Below, one piece after another: positions 16,101-25,338 of a stretch of DNA of 64,000 nt. A program made the translations under genes and the position numbers. The notes beneath the pieces are model-generated. The model had not been told where the DNA came from and searched no databases. It saw only the letters and a program-made list of their open reading frames with translations. The stretch spans positions 40,436 to 104,435 of the forward strand of contig DALYJX010000004.1 of assembly GCA_031969655.1 (NCBI GenBank), in the 5' to 3' direction. This DNA comes from Microseira sp003486305. Its GTDB lineage: Bacteria; Cyanobacteriota; Cyanobacteriia; Cyanobacteriales; Aerosakkonemataceae. Every line of letters starts with the position of its first letter. The first letter of the stretch is position 1.

Positions 16101-17522
16101 ATGATTCAAAGCTTACTTAACCCTCCCCAGCTAATCCATTCATATTCCTTCGTTCCTAAACCCCAGCAGCAACTAGCTCTCGATAAAATGAGAGAATTCT
16201 TGACGAGTACAGAATCGTTCTTTCTGCTGTGCGGCTACGCTGGAACCGGAAAAAGCAGCATAGTTTTCCAAATTGTCAAAGAACTCCTACAACAAGGCAA
16301 GCGAATTGCTCTTACTGCCCCCACCAATAAGGCTATCGGTATCCTCAAAAAGATGGCAGCCAATCAAGGTATCTTCGGGGTTGATTTTCTGACTATACAC
16401 CAGCTATTGGGGTTAGGCATGGTCAGCAAAGAACAAGATAAAGTCCTAGAACAGACTACCTCCAGCAGTCTTCACCTTTATGACATTATCTTCCTCGATG
16501 AATGTTCGATGGTCGGAACTCAATTATGGAACTGGATACAACGGAGTTTTGAAAGAACGCTCTTTAACCACCGCCAGCTAATTTTAATGGGAGATCCGGC
16601 TCAACTTAATCCAGTAGGAGAAAAACGAAGTCCTAGCTTTAGCGTCACTAATCGAGTAGTCCTAACTGAAGTGGTTAGGCAAGCTGGTGAAAGTCCAGTT
16701 CTCGACTTTATCACCTCTTGTCGCAAGGCAGTCAAGAGTAAAACTCCTACCTCATTTTTCCTGCCAAACTCTCAATATAAAAAGGGAGATAAATCCAACG
16801 GAGCGTTCAAAGTCAAGTCAGAAACCTTACTGCAATATGCGATTAAAGTCATCAAGCGTAAGTTTGATAACAATCCCGATTGCTTTAGAATTCTGTGCTG
16901 GACAAACAAACGGGTAGACTATTACAACCAGCTGATTCGGAAACAAATCTATAGTTCCACTGCACCCCGATTTGTTGTAGGAGAAAGATTAATTACCAAA
17001 AAGCCAGTAATGGCTCCTGATGGCAAGACAGTAATTTTGCCAACCTCAACCGAATTTACAGTCAAGGAAGTTGAAACGAGCTTGCATTATGGCTATCGAG
17101 TCTGGCTGCTCAAAATTGCCACCGATGAAGGATTAATACGGCAAATTCTTGTGCTGCACGAATCGGAGAAAAAGCGCTACGAAGCAGAACTGGAACAGAA
17201 GCTTAAAAGTGCCAAGCTCAATCCTTTTATGTGGCGCAAGTACTATTGGTTCAGAGATGATGTATTTGCTGAAGTTGACAATTGCTTTGCGCTGACAATT
17301 CACAATTCACAAGGTAGCAGTTTTGACGAAATAGGGATTGATGGAGATGACCTTTTAACTCGATTATTGATTGGGGATGATATGAGCAACCAGGAAAAAA
17401 TAAAAGAGTACCATCGTCTGTGGTATGTGGGAGCATCAAGGTGTAGGCGACGGCTCTTATTTGTGGCTCCCAAAAAACACCGAATTTTGAATGTAACTCG
17501 AAAACAGATAAAGCTTTGTTAA
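16101..17522 (+). CDS. RecD/Dda-like superfamily 1 DNA helicase
   Basis: 473 residues. It has Walker A CGYAGTGKSS (~residue 45), the motif Ia-like TAPTNKAI, Walker B IIFLDECSMV and GDPAQLNPVGE (motif III), and ends with a UvrD-type domain containing LTIHNSQGSSFDE (motif V) and LWYVGASRCRRRLLFV (motif VI). Length and order fit the small RecD2/T4 Dda-like helicases that unwind 5'-3'. It lies 178 bp upstream of dnaN and probably belongs to the plasmid replication module. Confidence 0.85.
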   Translation: MIQSLLNPPQLIHSYSFVPKPQQQLALDKMREFLTSTESFFLLCGYAGTGKSSIVFQIVKELLQQGKRIALTAPTNKAIGILKKMAANQGIFGVDFLTIHQLLGLGMVSKEQDKVLEQTTSSSLHLYDIIFLDECSMVGTQLWNWIQRSFERTLFNHRQLILMGDPAQLNPVGEKRSPSFSVTNRVVLTEVVRQAGESPVLDFITSCRKAVKSKTPTSFFLPNSQYKKGDKSNGAFKVKSETLLQYAIKVIKRKFDNNPDCFRILCWTNKRVDYYNQLIRKQIYSSTAPRFVVGERLITKKPVMAPDGKTVILPTSTEFTVKEVETSLHYGYRVWLLKIATDEGLIRQILVLHESEKKRYEAELEQKLKSAKLNPFMWRKYYWFRDDVFAEVDNCFALTIHNSQGSSFDEIGIDGDDLLTRLLIGDDMSNQEKIKEYHRLWYVGASRCRRRLLFVAPKKHRILNVTRKQIKLC

Positions 17523-17699
17523 GCTGCCAAAAGCATTAAAATTGGCTGCAATAGGATGGTCTTATAAACCATCCAGATGTATGACTTGGCTGGGACGTGG
17601 GAGAATCATCACTTCAGTTCATTGGAGGGGCAAGCGCTTTTTTGAGTTGTTGCAAGCTGCTGTCGCAGCGAAAGCTCAGATAATTAAACTGGGCAAATC

Positions 17700-19142
17700 A
17701 TGACAAAACCCAAATTCAAAAAAACTGTCACCGTAGAAGCAGATGCTGATTCAATAGTAGCATCTAAAAAAAAGCGCCCATCAACTACTAAAACCAAGGC
17801 TGTAACTGAAGAGAAAGTAAATAGAGACAAAGCTGCCTCATCTCTAACTAACGAATCAGAAACAGTCGCTCCAGATAAGGCCGAACAAATTCCCGAATCA
17901 TTAACCCCAACCGACTCAACTGGAGCTGAAGTTGAAATCATCTGCAATTCCAGAGAATTCAACGATTACATACAGGCTCTCAAAACCATCATTCCTAACA
18001 ATAGCACCCATCCTATCTTGTGCAATGTGCTAATTGAAGCAGATGCAGCAGTACAACAATTGTATCTAACAACCTATAACCTAGAATTTGGCTTGCAAGT
18101 CGGTTTTGATGCCACAGTCAATCAACCAGGTAAACTCACACTTCCTGCACCCATACTTGCTGATATTTTAGGCAAGTTTCCATCTGGTCGTCTGACTTTA
18201 AATAGTCAACTGACGACTTCTAAAGGTAATGAAACTTCCTCGGTTACTGCCACCATGAAGATGTCAGGAAGCCATCACGTTCTGCGGGGGCTTTTAAGCG
18301 ATGAATTTCCTGCTATTCCTAACGTAGAACAAAAGTTGCTTTCTCTCCCTGCCAGTGTATTGCTAGCAGCGCTTAAAGGTAGTTTATTTGCAGTCAGCTC
18401 TGATGAAGTCAAACGTATTATAACAGGCGCTTACTTTCAACTGAGCCACGATAGCGATCGCAGAATCGACCAGTTGCGAATCTGGACAACGGACGGTCAT
18501 CGAATCGCAATGATTCTGGGGTTAAGCGAAAGCACTGCTGACCCAAATCCTTTGATTGATTCTCCGGTGCAGTTCACTGTCCCTGCAAAAGTCCTCAAGG
18601 TGTTAGAGCGCAATGTAAACCCCACTGACCGAATTTCTATCTACTACAATGCCTCGGCTCAAGCTCCGCAAAACTTTGTAGCTTTCAAATGGAAAAATTG
18701 GCGACTAACAAGCCAACTACTAGAGGGACAGTATCCGAATTGCAACCAAATTATCGACCCCTTCCGGAGTCAATTTAGCCACCAATTGCTGATTGAACGG
18801 CTATCTTTGTTAAAAGCTTTAGAACGATTATCAACTCACAGTGACAAGTCCCACGTTACGGTGATTTTAGATTTTGACTCGACCCATCAGCAAGTTCAAG
18901 CGTCAATTAACAATGCAATCAGTTCCGGTATTGAAGTAATCGATGCCCAAATTAACGGTGGCGACTTTCGGATTAAGTGCGATATTCGCTACTTGATAGA
19001 CACAATCAAGGCTATTTCTAACTCAGATGTGCGGATGCTTTTTGCAACACCTACCACCCCAATTTTGATAGTCCCTTTTGGGACGCCAGCTTCGGGGGAA
19101 GCCGCAATCGAGTCGGAGTACGTTATCGCGCCGCAAGAGTGA
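17700..19142 (+). CDS. dnaN: Plasmid-encoded DNA polymerase III beta sliding clamp
   Basis: 480 residues. A charged, T/K/E-rich N-terminal extension of ~78 residues precedes the clamp, which starts at EVEIICNSREFNDYIQALK. The three-domain DnaN pattern is visible: LTTYNLEFGLQ, LRGLLSDEFPAIP, an RIWTTDGHRIAM-type domain 2 strand, and the end VPFGTPASGEAAI. The clamp would tether polymerase to DNA. The N-terminal extension is absent from standard clamps (~370 aa) and may bind a plasmid partner. A hairpin follows the stop. Confidence 0.9.
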   Translation: MTKPKFKKTVTVEADADSIVASKKKRPSTTKTKAVTEEKVNRDKAASSLTNESETVAPDKAEQIPESLTPTDSTGAEVEIICNSREFNDYIQALKTIIPNNSTHPILCNVLIEADAAVQQLYLTTYNLEFGLQVGFDATVNQPGKLTLPAPILADILGKFPSGRLTLNSQLTTSKGNETSSVTATMKMSGSHHVLRGLLSDEFPAIPNVEQKLLSLPASVLLAALKGSLFAVSSDEVKRIITGAYFQLSHDSDRRIDQLRIWTTDGHRIAMILGLSESTADPNPLIDSPVQFTVPAKVLKVLERNVNPTDRISIYYNASAQAPQNFVAFKWKNWRLTSQLLEGQYPNCNQIIDPFRSQFSHQLLIERLSLLKALERLSTHSDKSHVTVILDFDSTHQQVQASINNAISSGIEVIDAQINGGDFRIKCDIRYLIDTIKAISNSDVRMLFATPTTPILIVPFGTPASGEAAIESEYVIAPQE

Positions 19143-19146
19143 TAAG

Positions 19147-19190
19147 TTGAACTACCTAGAGTGACCTTCGGTAGACTGTAGGTAGTTCAA
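19147..19190 (+). terminator. Hairpin after dnaN
   Basis: TTGAACTACCTA (19147-19158) and TAGGTAGTTCAA (19179-19190) are perfect 12-bp inverted repeats five bases after the dnaN stop. No T run follows directly, so it may stabilise the 3' end as much as terminate. Confidence 0.5.
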
Positions 19191-19319
19191 GGCATCGGGG
19201 ATACGGCGTATAATGATTTCTTTAAGCGTGAGTTTACGATTGCTATCGTGGAAGATTACCAATTAAAGTTGTTGGTATATGACGTGGAATCAGAGGTAAT
19301 TGTTTTATGGAAAAGGTAG
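19191..19319 (+). pseudogene. xisH: 3' remnant of xisH
   Basis: In one frame the DNA reads YNDFFKREFTIAIVEDYQLK then LLVYDVESEVIVLWKR and stop, which matches the C-terminal end of XisH proteins (endonuclease-like partner of XisI). The upstream two thirds of the gene are missing, replaced by the dnaN terminator region. Its stop overlaps the xisI start by 13 bp, the usual xisH-xisI arrangement. Confidence 0.65.
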
Positions 19320-19642
19320 AAAAGTATCGGGATTGTATCAAAAAAATTCTTTCGGAATATGCTGCCTACAAGCCTTCCTATGGAGATGTGGAAGTGCAAA
19401 TTATTTTTGATATGGAACGCGATCGCTATCAAGTTATTCGAGTGGGGTGGGATAATAAACAGCGAGTTTATGGTTGTTCTATGCATCTCGATATTAAGGA
19501 TGGCAAGATCTGGATTCAGCAGAATGCAACAGAAATTGATATAGGACAAGAGTTGGTTAATTTAGGTGTGCCTTCGTCGGATATTGTCGTTGGTTTTCAT
19601 CCACCTTATATGCGTCAGTTCACAGAATTTGCCGTGAGTTGA
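19307..19642 (+). CDS. xisI: XisI-like protein (fdxN element excision controlling factor family)
   Basis: 111 residues starting MEKVEKYRDCIKKIL. Family hallmarks are VEVQIIFDMERDRYQVIRVGWD, CSMHLDIKDGKIWIQQN, and the end LGVPSSDIVVGFHPPYMRQF. Length and motifs are full. XisI is normally made with XisH; that partner is truncated here, so the gene is probably an orphan. Despite the name, most copies in cyanobacteria are unrelated to fdxN element excision. Confidence 0.9.
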   Translation: MEKVEKYRDCIKKILSEYAAYKPSYGDVEVQIIFDMERDRYQVIRVGWDNKQRVYGCSMHLDIKDGKIWIQQNATEIDIGQELVNLGVPSSDIVVGFHPPYMRQFTEFAVS

Positions 19643-19773
19643 TGGGGAGCGATCGCTACTCTTTAAATATCCCGATAAAAAATCGAATCTGAGTATGTTA
19701 TCTATCGCACCGCAAGAGCGAGCGGGTTCAGGGGAGAAGGAGTTTTTACTTTTCCTGCTCCCCAATTCCTAAA

Positions 19774-20145
19774 TCACTCATTTTCTACTGATTGGAACTG
19801 AGCGATAAATTGTTGAAAATCAGACAGCGATTCAATCGTAACAGCTTGCCTATGCAGCGTTTTCAGTAAATCAGAATCTTGCACGTCAGTAATGGCGTCT
19901 ACTAACTCATTCGGCACCTCTCCAAACCGAATTTTAAGAACTTCAATGATATACTCGTACCGAACTAAACGTTCAGGAGTGGTAGCGTAAGGCATTTTGT
20001 TTTCCTCCTCATAGCGGTTGATTTCTTGATTAAACTCGCCCTCCAAATTTTTTGGAAGCGTCATCATCCAGCCAATTAATCTAAATAACTCTCGAATCTC
20101 AGCTCTATTATACCCCCGCTGAAACAGACTCTTGACAATGCTCAA
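19774..20145 (-). pseudogene. C-terminal part of an Rpn/PD-(D/E)XK family recombination-promoting nuclease
   Basis: The 123-codon frame begins at TTG and reads KSLFQRGYNRAEIRELFRLIGWMMTLPK, then EENKMPYATTPERL. This is the characteristic C-terminal half of the Rpn/DUF4351-associated transposase-like nucleases common in cyanobacteria. The N-terminal nuclease domain is missing: an in-frame stop lies a few codons upstream (…TWLEWKLSIVK). It is most likely an inactive remnant convergent with xisI. Confidence 0.65.
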
Positions 20146-20283
20146 TTTCCACTCTAACCATGTTATTCAATATCTTTGCAAAAAAATTAGTCATAATCGC
20201 TCATTAGCAAGGGTTAATAAAAATTAAAAAATCCTAATCCCCTAGCGGGGAGTTCCAAAGAACTGAACTAAAAACTTCCAATC

Positions 20284-21780
20284 ATGCACCAACCTTTACC
20301 TCTCAAATACCGACCTAAAACGCTACAAGAATTGGTCGGTCAAGACGCCATCAAAACTGCCTTAACCAATGCGATCGCTTCTGCTAAAATTGCCCCAGCT
20401 TATCTGTTTACAGGGCCAAGAGGAACTGGTAAAACCTCAACCGCCCGCATTCTTGCCAAATCGCTCAATTGTCTTAATAGCCAAACTCCCACAGCAACTC
20501 CCTGCAACAAATGTGCGTCATGCAAAGCAATTGATTCTAGCAACAGTTTGGATGTGAGCGAAATTGATGCAGCTAGCCATAACGGGGTAGAAGATGCCAG
20601 AGAATTAATCTCCCGCAGCAACTTTGCCCCGGCTATGAGTCGGTATCGCGTATCCGTGTTAGATGAATTTCATATGACAACGGTTTCGGCTCAAAATGCC
20701 CTTCTCAAATGTATCGAAGAACCTCCCCCTCATGTAGTCTTTATTCTGTGTACGACGGAAGCTCATAAGGTACTGCCAACTATCGCTTCACGCTGTCAAA
20801 TCTTTAACTTCAAAGCTTTGTCAATCGATGCAATTGTGGGACAATTACACCAAGTGGCTATCAGCGAATCCATTGCCATTACGGATGAAGCAATAAGCGC
20901 GATCGCTCGGCACTCAGATGGCGGTTTGAGAGACGCTTTGCAACTACTTTCCCAACTATCTCTACTTGGAAAAGAAATTACAACTGACCATGTTATCGAG
21001 GTGTCTGGCGGTATCCGAGAAAGCGACTTAACTACGATAATTCAAGCTATCTGTGCAGGCGATGTGCTGACGGTATTGCAATCGGCTAGAACCCTTGTTG
21101 ATAGCGGCAGGGCACCCAAACTTATCTTGAGTAGCCTGCTGGCAGTTTATCGCGATTTACTGATTGTTAAAAGCGTACCCAAAAGTCAGAATGCGATCGC
21201 CGGATCTCTCGGTTATTCGCAACTGCGACAAGTTGCTAGCAATCTTGAGTTTGAAACCATTGATGCTGCTTTGATGCAACTGCACTCGTCAGAAAGTCAA
21301 CTGAGGGTTACGACTAATGCTGCCACTTGGTTAGAAGTATGTTTGCTCAATTTGATCCAAAATAAGGATCGCCAGACGTTCCAAAAGCAGCAAGAAAGCT
21401 ACCAGCAGCAAAATGGACTCGCCAACAATTTGCACAATAAAGGTAACGTAAAGCAGCAAGAAAGTCACCAACAGCAAAATGGACTCGCCAACAATTTGCA
21501 CAATAACGGGACCAAAAATGGCACAACTAAAGACTTGGATGCAGTTTGGACTACTGTTATTGAAGCAACAAAACCAGCTAATCGCGCACTACTCTCGCGC
21601 GCTCAATTAGTGAGTTTAAATAACGGCAAGTGCGTGTTAGCAGTCCACTCCCATGATGCCAGAAAATTTCAAACTCACATCGCATCAATTGAGCGCATTG
21701 TTAGCAAAGCTTTGGGCTATCCCTTGATGGTTGCAGTTGAACAACGGGAGGAAGTTTTAGCGTCAACGACCCGCCACTAA
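20284..21780 (+). CDS. dnaX: Plasmid-encoded DNA polymerase III gamma/tau clamp-loader subunit
   Basis: 498 residues. It starts with LKYRPKTLQELVGQDAIK, then Walker A TGPRGTGKTSTAR, the four-cysteine zinc knuckle CNKCASCK, SEIDAASHNGVEDAR, and LLKCIEEPPPHVVFIL with sensor residues. After the AAA+ and collar regions there is a glutamine/asparagine-rich linker (~370-415) with a doubled QQESxQQQNGLANNLHN motif encoded by a DNA repeat near 21400-21510. It would be the motor of a clamp loader serving the plasmid clamp. holA follows downstream, separated by an iscB insertion. Confidence 0.92.
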   Translation: MHQPLPLKYRPKTLQELVGQDAIKTALTNAIASAKIAPAYLFTGPRGTGKTSTARILAKSLNCLNSQTPTATPCNKCASCKAIDSSNSLDVSEIDAASHNGVEDARELISRSNFAPAMSRYRVSVLDEFHMTTVSAQNALLKCIEEPPPHVVFILCTTEAHKVLPTIASRCQIFNFKALSIDAIVGQLHQVAISESIAITDEAISAIARHSDGGLRDALQLLSQLSLLGKEITTDHVIEVSGGIRESDLTTIIQAICAGDVLTVLQSARTLVDSGRAPKLILSSLLAVYRDLLIVKSVPKSQNAIAGSLGYSQLRQVASNLEFETIDAALMQLHSSESQLRVTTNAATWLEVCLLNLIQNKDRQTFQKQQESYQQQNGLANNLHNKGNVKQQESHQQQNGLANNLHNNGTKNGTTKDLDAVWTTVIEATKPANRALLSRAQLVSLNNGKCVLAVHSHDARKFQTHIASIERIVSKALGYPLMVAVEQREEVLASTTRH

Positions 21781-21799
21781 ATCAAAGATTATAGTGGGG

Positions 21800-22001
21800 G
21801 CTTCATAAAAGTCCATAGTTGACCCGCCATTCGTCTTAATTGACTACGTTATCTAGGTCATAGTACCAAAGAATGCTTCAACAGTTCTTTGCTCTACTGT
21901 CAGTCATTAAACGTCCGAGTTGGGTTTAGGCAGTGTGGCTGACATAACAAGCCTAGATAACATTGGCTAGTTGAACTTTACCCTAGTAATAGGAGTTTTC
22001 A
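21800..22001 (+). ncRNA. Candidate omega-RNA of the IscB locus
   Basis: The ~200 bp directly upstream of iscB has no ORF but has nested inverted repeats: GTTATCTAGG (21848-21857) with CCTAGATAAC (21952-21961), and TGTCAG (21898-21903) with CTGACA (21939-21944). A G-rich single-stranded-looking stretch (GAGTTGGGTTTAGGCAGTGTGG) lies between. IscB systems encode their guide-scaffold RNA in this position, with the guide at the 5' end. The exact ends and the guide sequence cannot be set by eye. Confidence 0.5.
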
Positions 22002-23402
22002 ATGTCAAACAGAAACGCAGTATTTGTATTGGATAGCTCGCGCAATCCATGTAATCCAGTGCATCCGGCTGTTGCCAGAAAGATGTTGTCTCAAGGCATT
22101 GCGGCAGTGTTTCGCCAATATCCATTTTCAATTATTTTGAAGGAGGGAAAATGTGATAACCCAAAGCAATTAAGGATTAAAATTGACCCTGGTGCGAGGT
22201 TCACTGGTTTAGCTTTAGTCTCAGATACCAATATTGTCTGGGCGGCTGAACTAGAACATCGTGGCTTTGCTATCAGAGACTCTTTGACCATACGACTCCA
22301 ACAACGCAGAAGTCGCCGCCAACGTAAAACCAGATACCGTAAACCAAGATTTCTTAATCGCCGTCGTCAGGATGGTTGGCTCCCACCTAGTTTAATGTCT
22401 CGCGTTTACAACATTCAAACTTGGGTTAATCGTTTGTGTAAACTTGCACCAGTCTTTGCTATTAGTCAAGAATTGGTTAAGTTTGACATGCAGAAGATAG
22501 TAAATCCTGAAGTTAATGGGATTGAGTATCAGCATGGTGAACTATGGGGTTATGAAGTTAAACAATATTTGCTTGAAAAGTTTAACCATACCTGTGTTTA
22601 TTGCGGTGCTACTGACAAACCTTTTAACTTAGATCACTTTCATCCAAAATCTAAAGGCGGTAGCGATCAAGTTAGCAACTTTGTCTTGTCTTGTGTTGAC
22701 TGTAACCAGGCTAAAAGTAATAAACTACCTGCTGAGTTTTTGAGCGATCGCCCAGATATTTTTGCCAAAATTGATAAACAGCGGAAACAGCCGTTAGCTG
22801 ATGCTGCTGCTGTCAATACTACTCGATGGAAGTTAAAACAGGTTCTTGAATCTCTTGGCTTACCTGTTGAATTAGGTTCTGGTGGATTAACCAAATATAA
22901 TCGCCAAAGACTAGGGATTCAGAAAAGTCATTGGGCAGATGCAGTTTGTGTTGGTCATTCTACGCCTAATAGCTTTAACATTACTGGTTATCAACCGTTG
23001 ATTATCAAGGCTATGGGCAGAGGTTCTAGGCAAATGGTTAACCCAGATAAATATGGATTTCCTAGAACTAAGCCCAAACTTAGGCAGAAGGCGTTTTACG
23101 GTTTTCAAACTGGCGATATAGTCAAAGCTGTAGTTACCAAAGGTAAAAAGGTAGGCACTTATGTTGGTAGGATTGCTGTTCGTAAAACTGGCAGTTTCAA
23201 CATTAAAACTAAAACTGATACTGTTCAAGGTATCAGCCATAAATATTGTCGTATTTTACACAAATCTGATGGCTATACTTACAGTTTTGGTGAAGCTTTA
23301 AATCAAAAATCTAGTCAACTAAAACCAAAAGTAACCGAAACTAAACTTAAAGAGTTTCAAGAATTTAAAGGATTCCAAGGCGAACAATTAAGTTTGTTCT
23401 AA
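22002..23402 (+). CDS. iscB: IscB RNA-guided endonuclease (RuvC + HNH)
   Basis: 466 residues. The N-terminal PLMP-type region (1-55) is followed by RuvC-I with D62 (KIDPGARFTGLAL), an arginine-rich bridge helix (~98-122), RuvC-II with E157 (AISQELVKFD), an HNH domain (199-241; CVYCG...NLDHFHPKSKGGSD...CVDCNQAKSN) and RuvC-III (H310-W-A-D313). All catalytic residues appear intact. These enzymes, ancestors of Cas9, cleave DNA guided by an omega-RNA and ride IS200/IS605-like transposons; no TnpA is visible here. The gene interrupts the dnaX-holA pair. Confidence 0.93.
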   Translation: MSNRNAVFVLDSSRNPCNPVHPAVARKMLSQGIAAVFRQYPFSIILKEGKCDNPKQLRIKIDPGARFTGLALVSDTNIVWAAELEHRGFAIRDSLTIRLQQRRSRRQRKTRYRKPRFLNRRRQDGWLPPSLMSRVYNIQTWVNRLCKLAPVFAISQELVKFDMQKIVNPEVNGIEYQHGELWGYEVKQYLLEKFNHTCVYCGATDKPFNLDHFHPKSKGGSDQVSNFVLSCVDCNQAKSNKLPAEFLSDRPDIFAKIDKQRKQPLADAAAVNTTRWKLKQVLESLGLPVELGSGGLTKYNRQRLGIQKSHWADAVCVGHSTPNSFNITGYQPLIIKAMGRGSRQMVNPDKYGFPRTKPKLRQKAFYGFQTGDIVKAVVTKGKKVGTYVGRIAVRKTGSFNIKTKTDTVQGISHKYCRILHKSDGYTYSFGEALNQKSSQLKPKVTETKLKEFQEFKGFQGEQLSLF

Positions 23403-23492
23403 TTTCAAACTGAGGAAAGTAGTTTATATGCTGGCTGCTTTCCTCTCGACCACTAACATTCGTATAGTGGGAGTCTCCAGCAGTTATTTCTG

Positions 23493-24452
23493 ATGATTAC
23501 GCTACTCGTTGGTAACGATACAGAAGCGATTGGGCGAGAACTTGTTGCGTTAAAGGCGCTTCCTCACCCGGTGTGGCGAGATTTCAACGTGCATCGATTT
23601 AGTGCCGAACAATTAAGTGCCGCCCTGTCTGCTGCTTTCTCGGTTCCCTTTGGAGAAGGGAGTAAACTGATTGTTGTGGAGAATTGCGATTTTAAGCAGT
23701 TTGGCGAAACGGGGTTAGAACTTCTTCAACCTTTATCTCAATTGCCTGCAACTACGCATTTGGTATTTATCGCGACTTTTATCGATAAACGACTCAAAGT
23801 TGCCAAGTATCTGCTATCGTTGGGTAAGCTCAAAGAGTTTACCCTGATTCCACCTTGGCGTATTGATTTAATTGAGAGTGCGATCGCAACTACTGCTAAA
23901 CAAATGCAGATCGATATTGCCCGCGATGCTGTCAGCTATCTAGCCGCAGCAATTGGCAATGACACTACCAGAATGGTAAAAGAACTAGAAAAGCTGGCTA
24001 TTTTTGCACCAGGCTCGCGCATTACCAAAGCACAAGCAACTGCACTGGTATCAACAACGACAACCAGTAGTTTACAACTCGCCCTTGCACTATTAAAAGG
24101 TCATGCTGCTGCCGTGATTCGGCTGGTAAACGAGTTGCTATCTCTGGCAGAATTTCCCCTCTGTATTGTTGCTACTCTGATCGCTCAATTCAAAACTTGG
24201 TTGTGGGCGAAAGCGGCACTGAAATCTAAGCGTTCTGATGCTGAGATTGCCACTTTATGCGGGTTGGGTAATCCCAAGCGCCTGTATTTTTTACGTCTTG
24301 AAGTGCAAGGGGTTTCTTTGAGGTACTTATCACAAGCACTTTCGATGCTGTTTGAATTGGAAGTCTTGCTCAAAAGTGGAGAAAAGTCTGATTTAATCGT
24401 GCCAGCATTGCTCAGAATTGTACGATTGAAACAACAAAAGAGCGATGAGTGA
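23493..24452 (+). CDS. holA: Plasmid-encoded DNA polymerase III delta subunit
   Basis: 319 residues of HolA type: it opens ITLLVGNDTEAIGRELVALK, then LIVVENCDF, THLVFIATFIDKRLKVAKYL, the central YLAAAIGNDTTRMVKELEKLA signature, and a C-terminal helical collar domain. Delta opens the clamp ring and, with the DnaX product, forms the clamp loader. A separate delta-prime gene is not seen in the window, so the chromosomal one or DnaX itself must serve. A hairpin at 24462 ends the transcript. Confidence 0.88.
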   Translation: MITLLVGNDTEAIGRELVALKALPHPVWRDFNVHRFSAEQLSAALSAAFSVPFGEGSKLIVVENCDFKQFGETGLELLQPLSQLPATTHLVFIATFIDKRLKVAKYLLSLGKLKEFTLIPPWRIDLIESAIATTAKQMQIDIARDAVSYLAAAIGNDTTRMVKELEKLAIFAPGSRITKAQATALVSTTTTSSLQLALALLKGHAAAVIRLVNELLSLAEFPLCIVATLIAQFKTWLWAKAALKSKRSDAEIATLCGLGNPKRLYFLRLEVQGVSLRYLSQALSMLFELEVLLKSGEKSDLIVPALLRIVRLKQQKSDE

Positions 24453-24461
24453 AGTTTGGGG

Positions 24462-24485
24462 AGTAGGAACGATTCTTGTCCTACT
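24462..24485. terminator. Bidirectional hairpin between holA and the PIN toxin gene
   Basis: AGTAGGA (24462-24468) pairs with TCCTACT (24479-24485) in the 38-bp gap between convergent genes. It is the only structure in that gap. Confidence 0.5.
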
Positions 24486-24490
24486 TCTCT

Positions 24491-24901
24491 TCAAGAAAGT
24501 TCTTCCTCCCAATCTTCAATTTGTAACCCATTTACTCTACTAAATTCGCCTGTATTATGCGTGACCAGTATTAGGTTATTCACAAGAGCAATTGCTGCAA
24601 TCTGCAAATCATAAGGACCAATGGGAGTTCCCAATGCTGCCAATTCTGCCCTAATCCGCCCTGCGACTCTTGCTGCTCGTGCATCCAAAGGCAGAACAGT
24701 AAACCGACTGAAAAACCTTTCCAATATGGCTAAATTTTGTTCTGAATAAGCACTGCGATACGCTCCATAACAAAGCTCCATTTGAACAACCGTACAGACA
24801 TAAATATTCTCTGGTTGTTGGGCAGCAAGTCGAGCAACTGCTGCCCGACTGCTATTGTTTATCAGTCGAATACAAACATTAGTATCAAGCAGATAGGTCA
24901 A
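24491..24901 (-). CDS. vapC: VapC-type PIN-domain toxin ribonuclease
   Basis: 136 residues with the PIN pattern: LLDTNVCIRLIN (first acidic residue), MELCYGAYRS, and LGTPIGPYDLQIAAIALVNNLILVTHNTGEF with the remaining acidic residues. VapC toxins cleave specific RNAs. The start overlaps the antitoxin stop by 4 bp (ATGA-type), showing translational coupling. Confidence 0.88.
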   Translation of the reverse strand: MTYLLDTNVCIRLINNSSRAAVARLAAQQPENIYVCTVVQMELCYGAYRSAYSEQNLAILERFFSRFTVLPLDARAARVAGRIRAELAALGTPIGPYDLQIAAIALVNNLILVTHNTGEFSRVNGLQIEDWEEELS

Positions 24902-25152
24902 AATAGTGGCTCCCTTGTCTCGAACTCACCCTGTTCCGCCCGCTCTAATGGTTCTCCTACCCACCCTCCAATCACCTCTTCAAAAAAACCAGGAGGCCAT
25001 CCCAATTCTTCTGGCGTTTTTGCGGGTAGAGGCGCTTCTAGCGGCTGAAAAATTACCATTACTTCTAAATCTTTCTCTGTAATCCCCACCGGGATTTCTA
25101 AATGTAAAATTCCATCGATTCCCACCCGATAGCGGAATTTAATACTTTGCAT
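24898..25152 (-). CDS. Antitoxin of the VapC pair
   Basis: 84 residues starting MQSIKFRYRVGIDGILHLEIP. The N-terminal beta region and the proline-rich PPGFFEEVIGGWVGEPL tail are typical of small antitoxins paired with cyanobacterial PIN toxins. A ribosome-binding site (AGGAGGAAATT) precedes the ATG. It should bind and block the toxin and repress the operon. Confidence 0.78.
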   Translation of the reverse strand: MQSIKFRYRVGIDGILHLEIPVGITEKDLEVMVIFQPLEAPLPAKTPEELGWPPGFFEEVIGGWVGEPLERAEQGEFETREPLF

Positions 25153-25338
25153 GACAATTTCCTCCTACTAATTTTTAGTATAAAAGCAACGACCCATTTT
25201 TTTCATCTCTTTCTCTAGCCATATTATTGAATTTGTGAAAGTACCTATTTCGCTATTATACCAACAATTTATTAAAATTTTGTTTCTTTTTCACGGGCGA
25301 TCGCCGCTCTTGCTCAGACCTACACCAATTCTGAGCTA

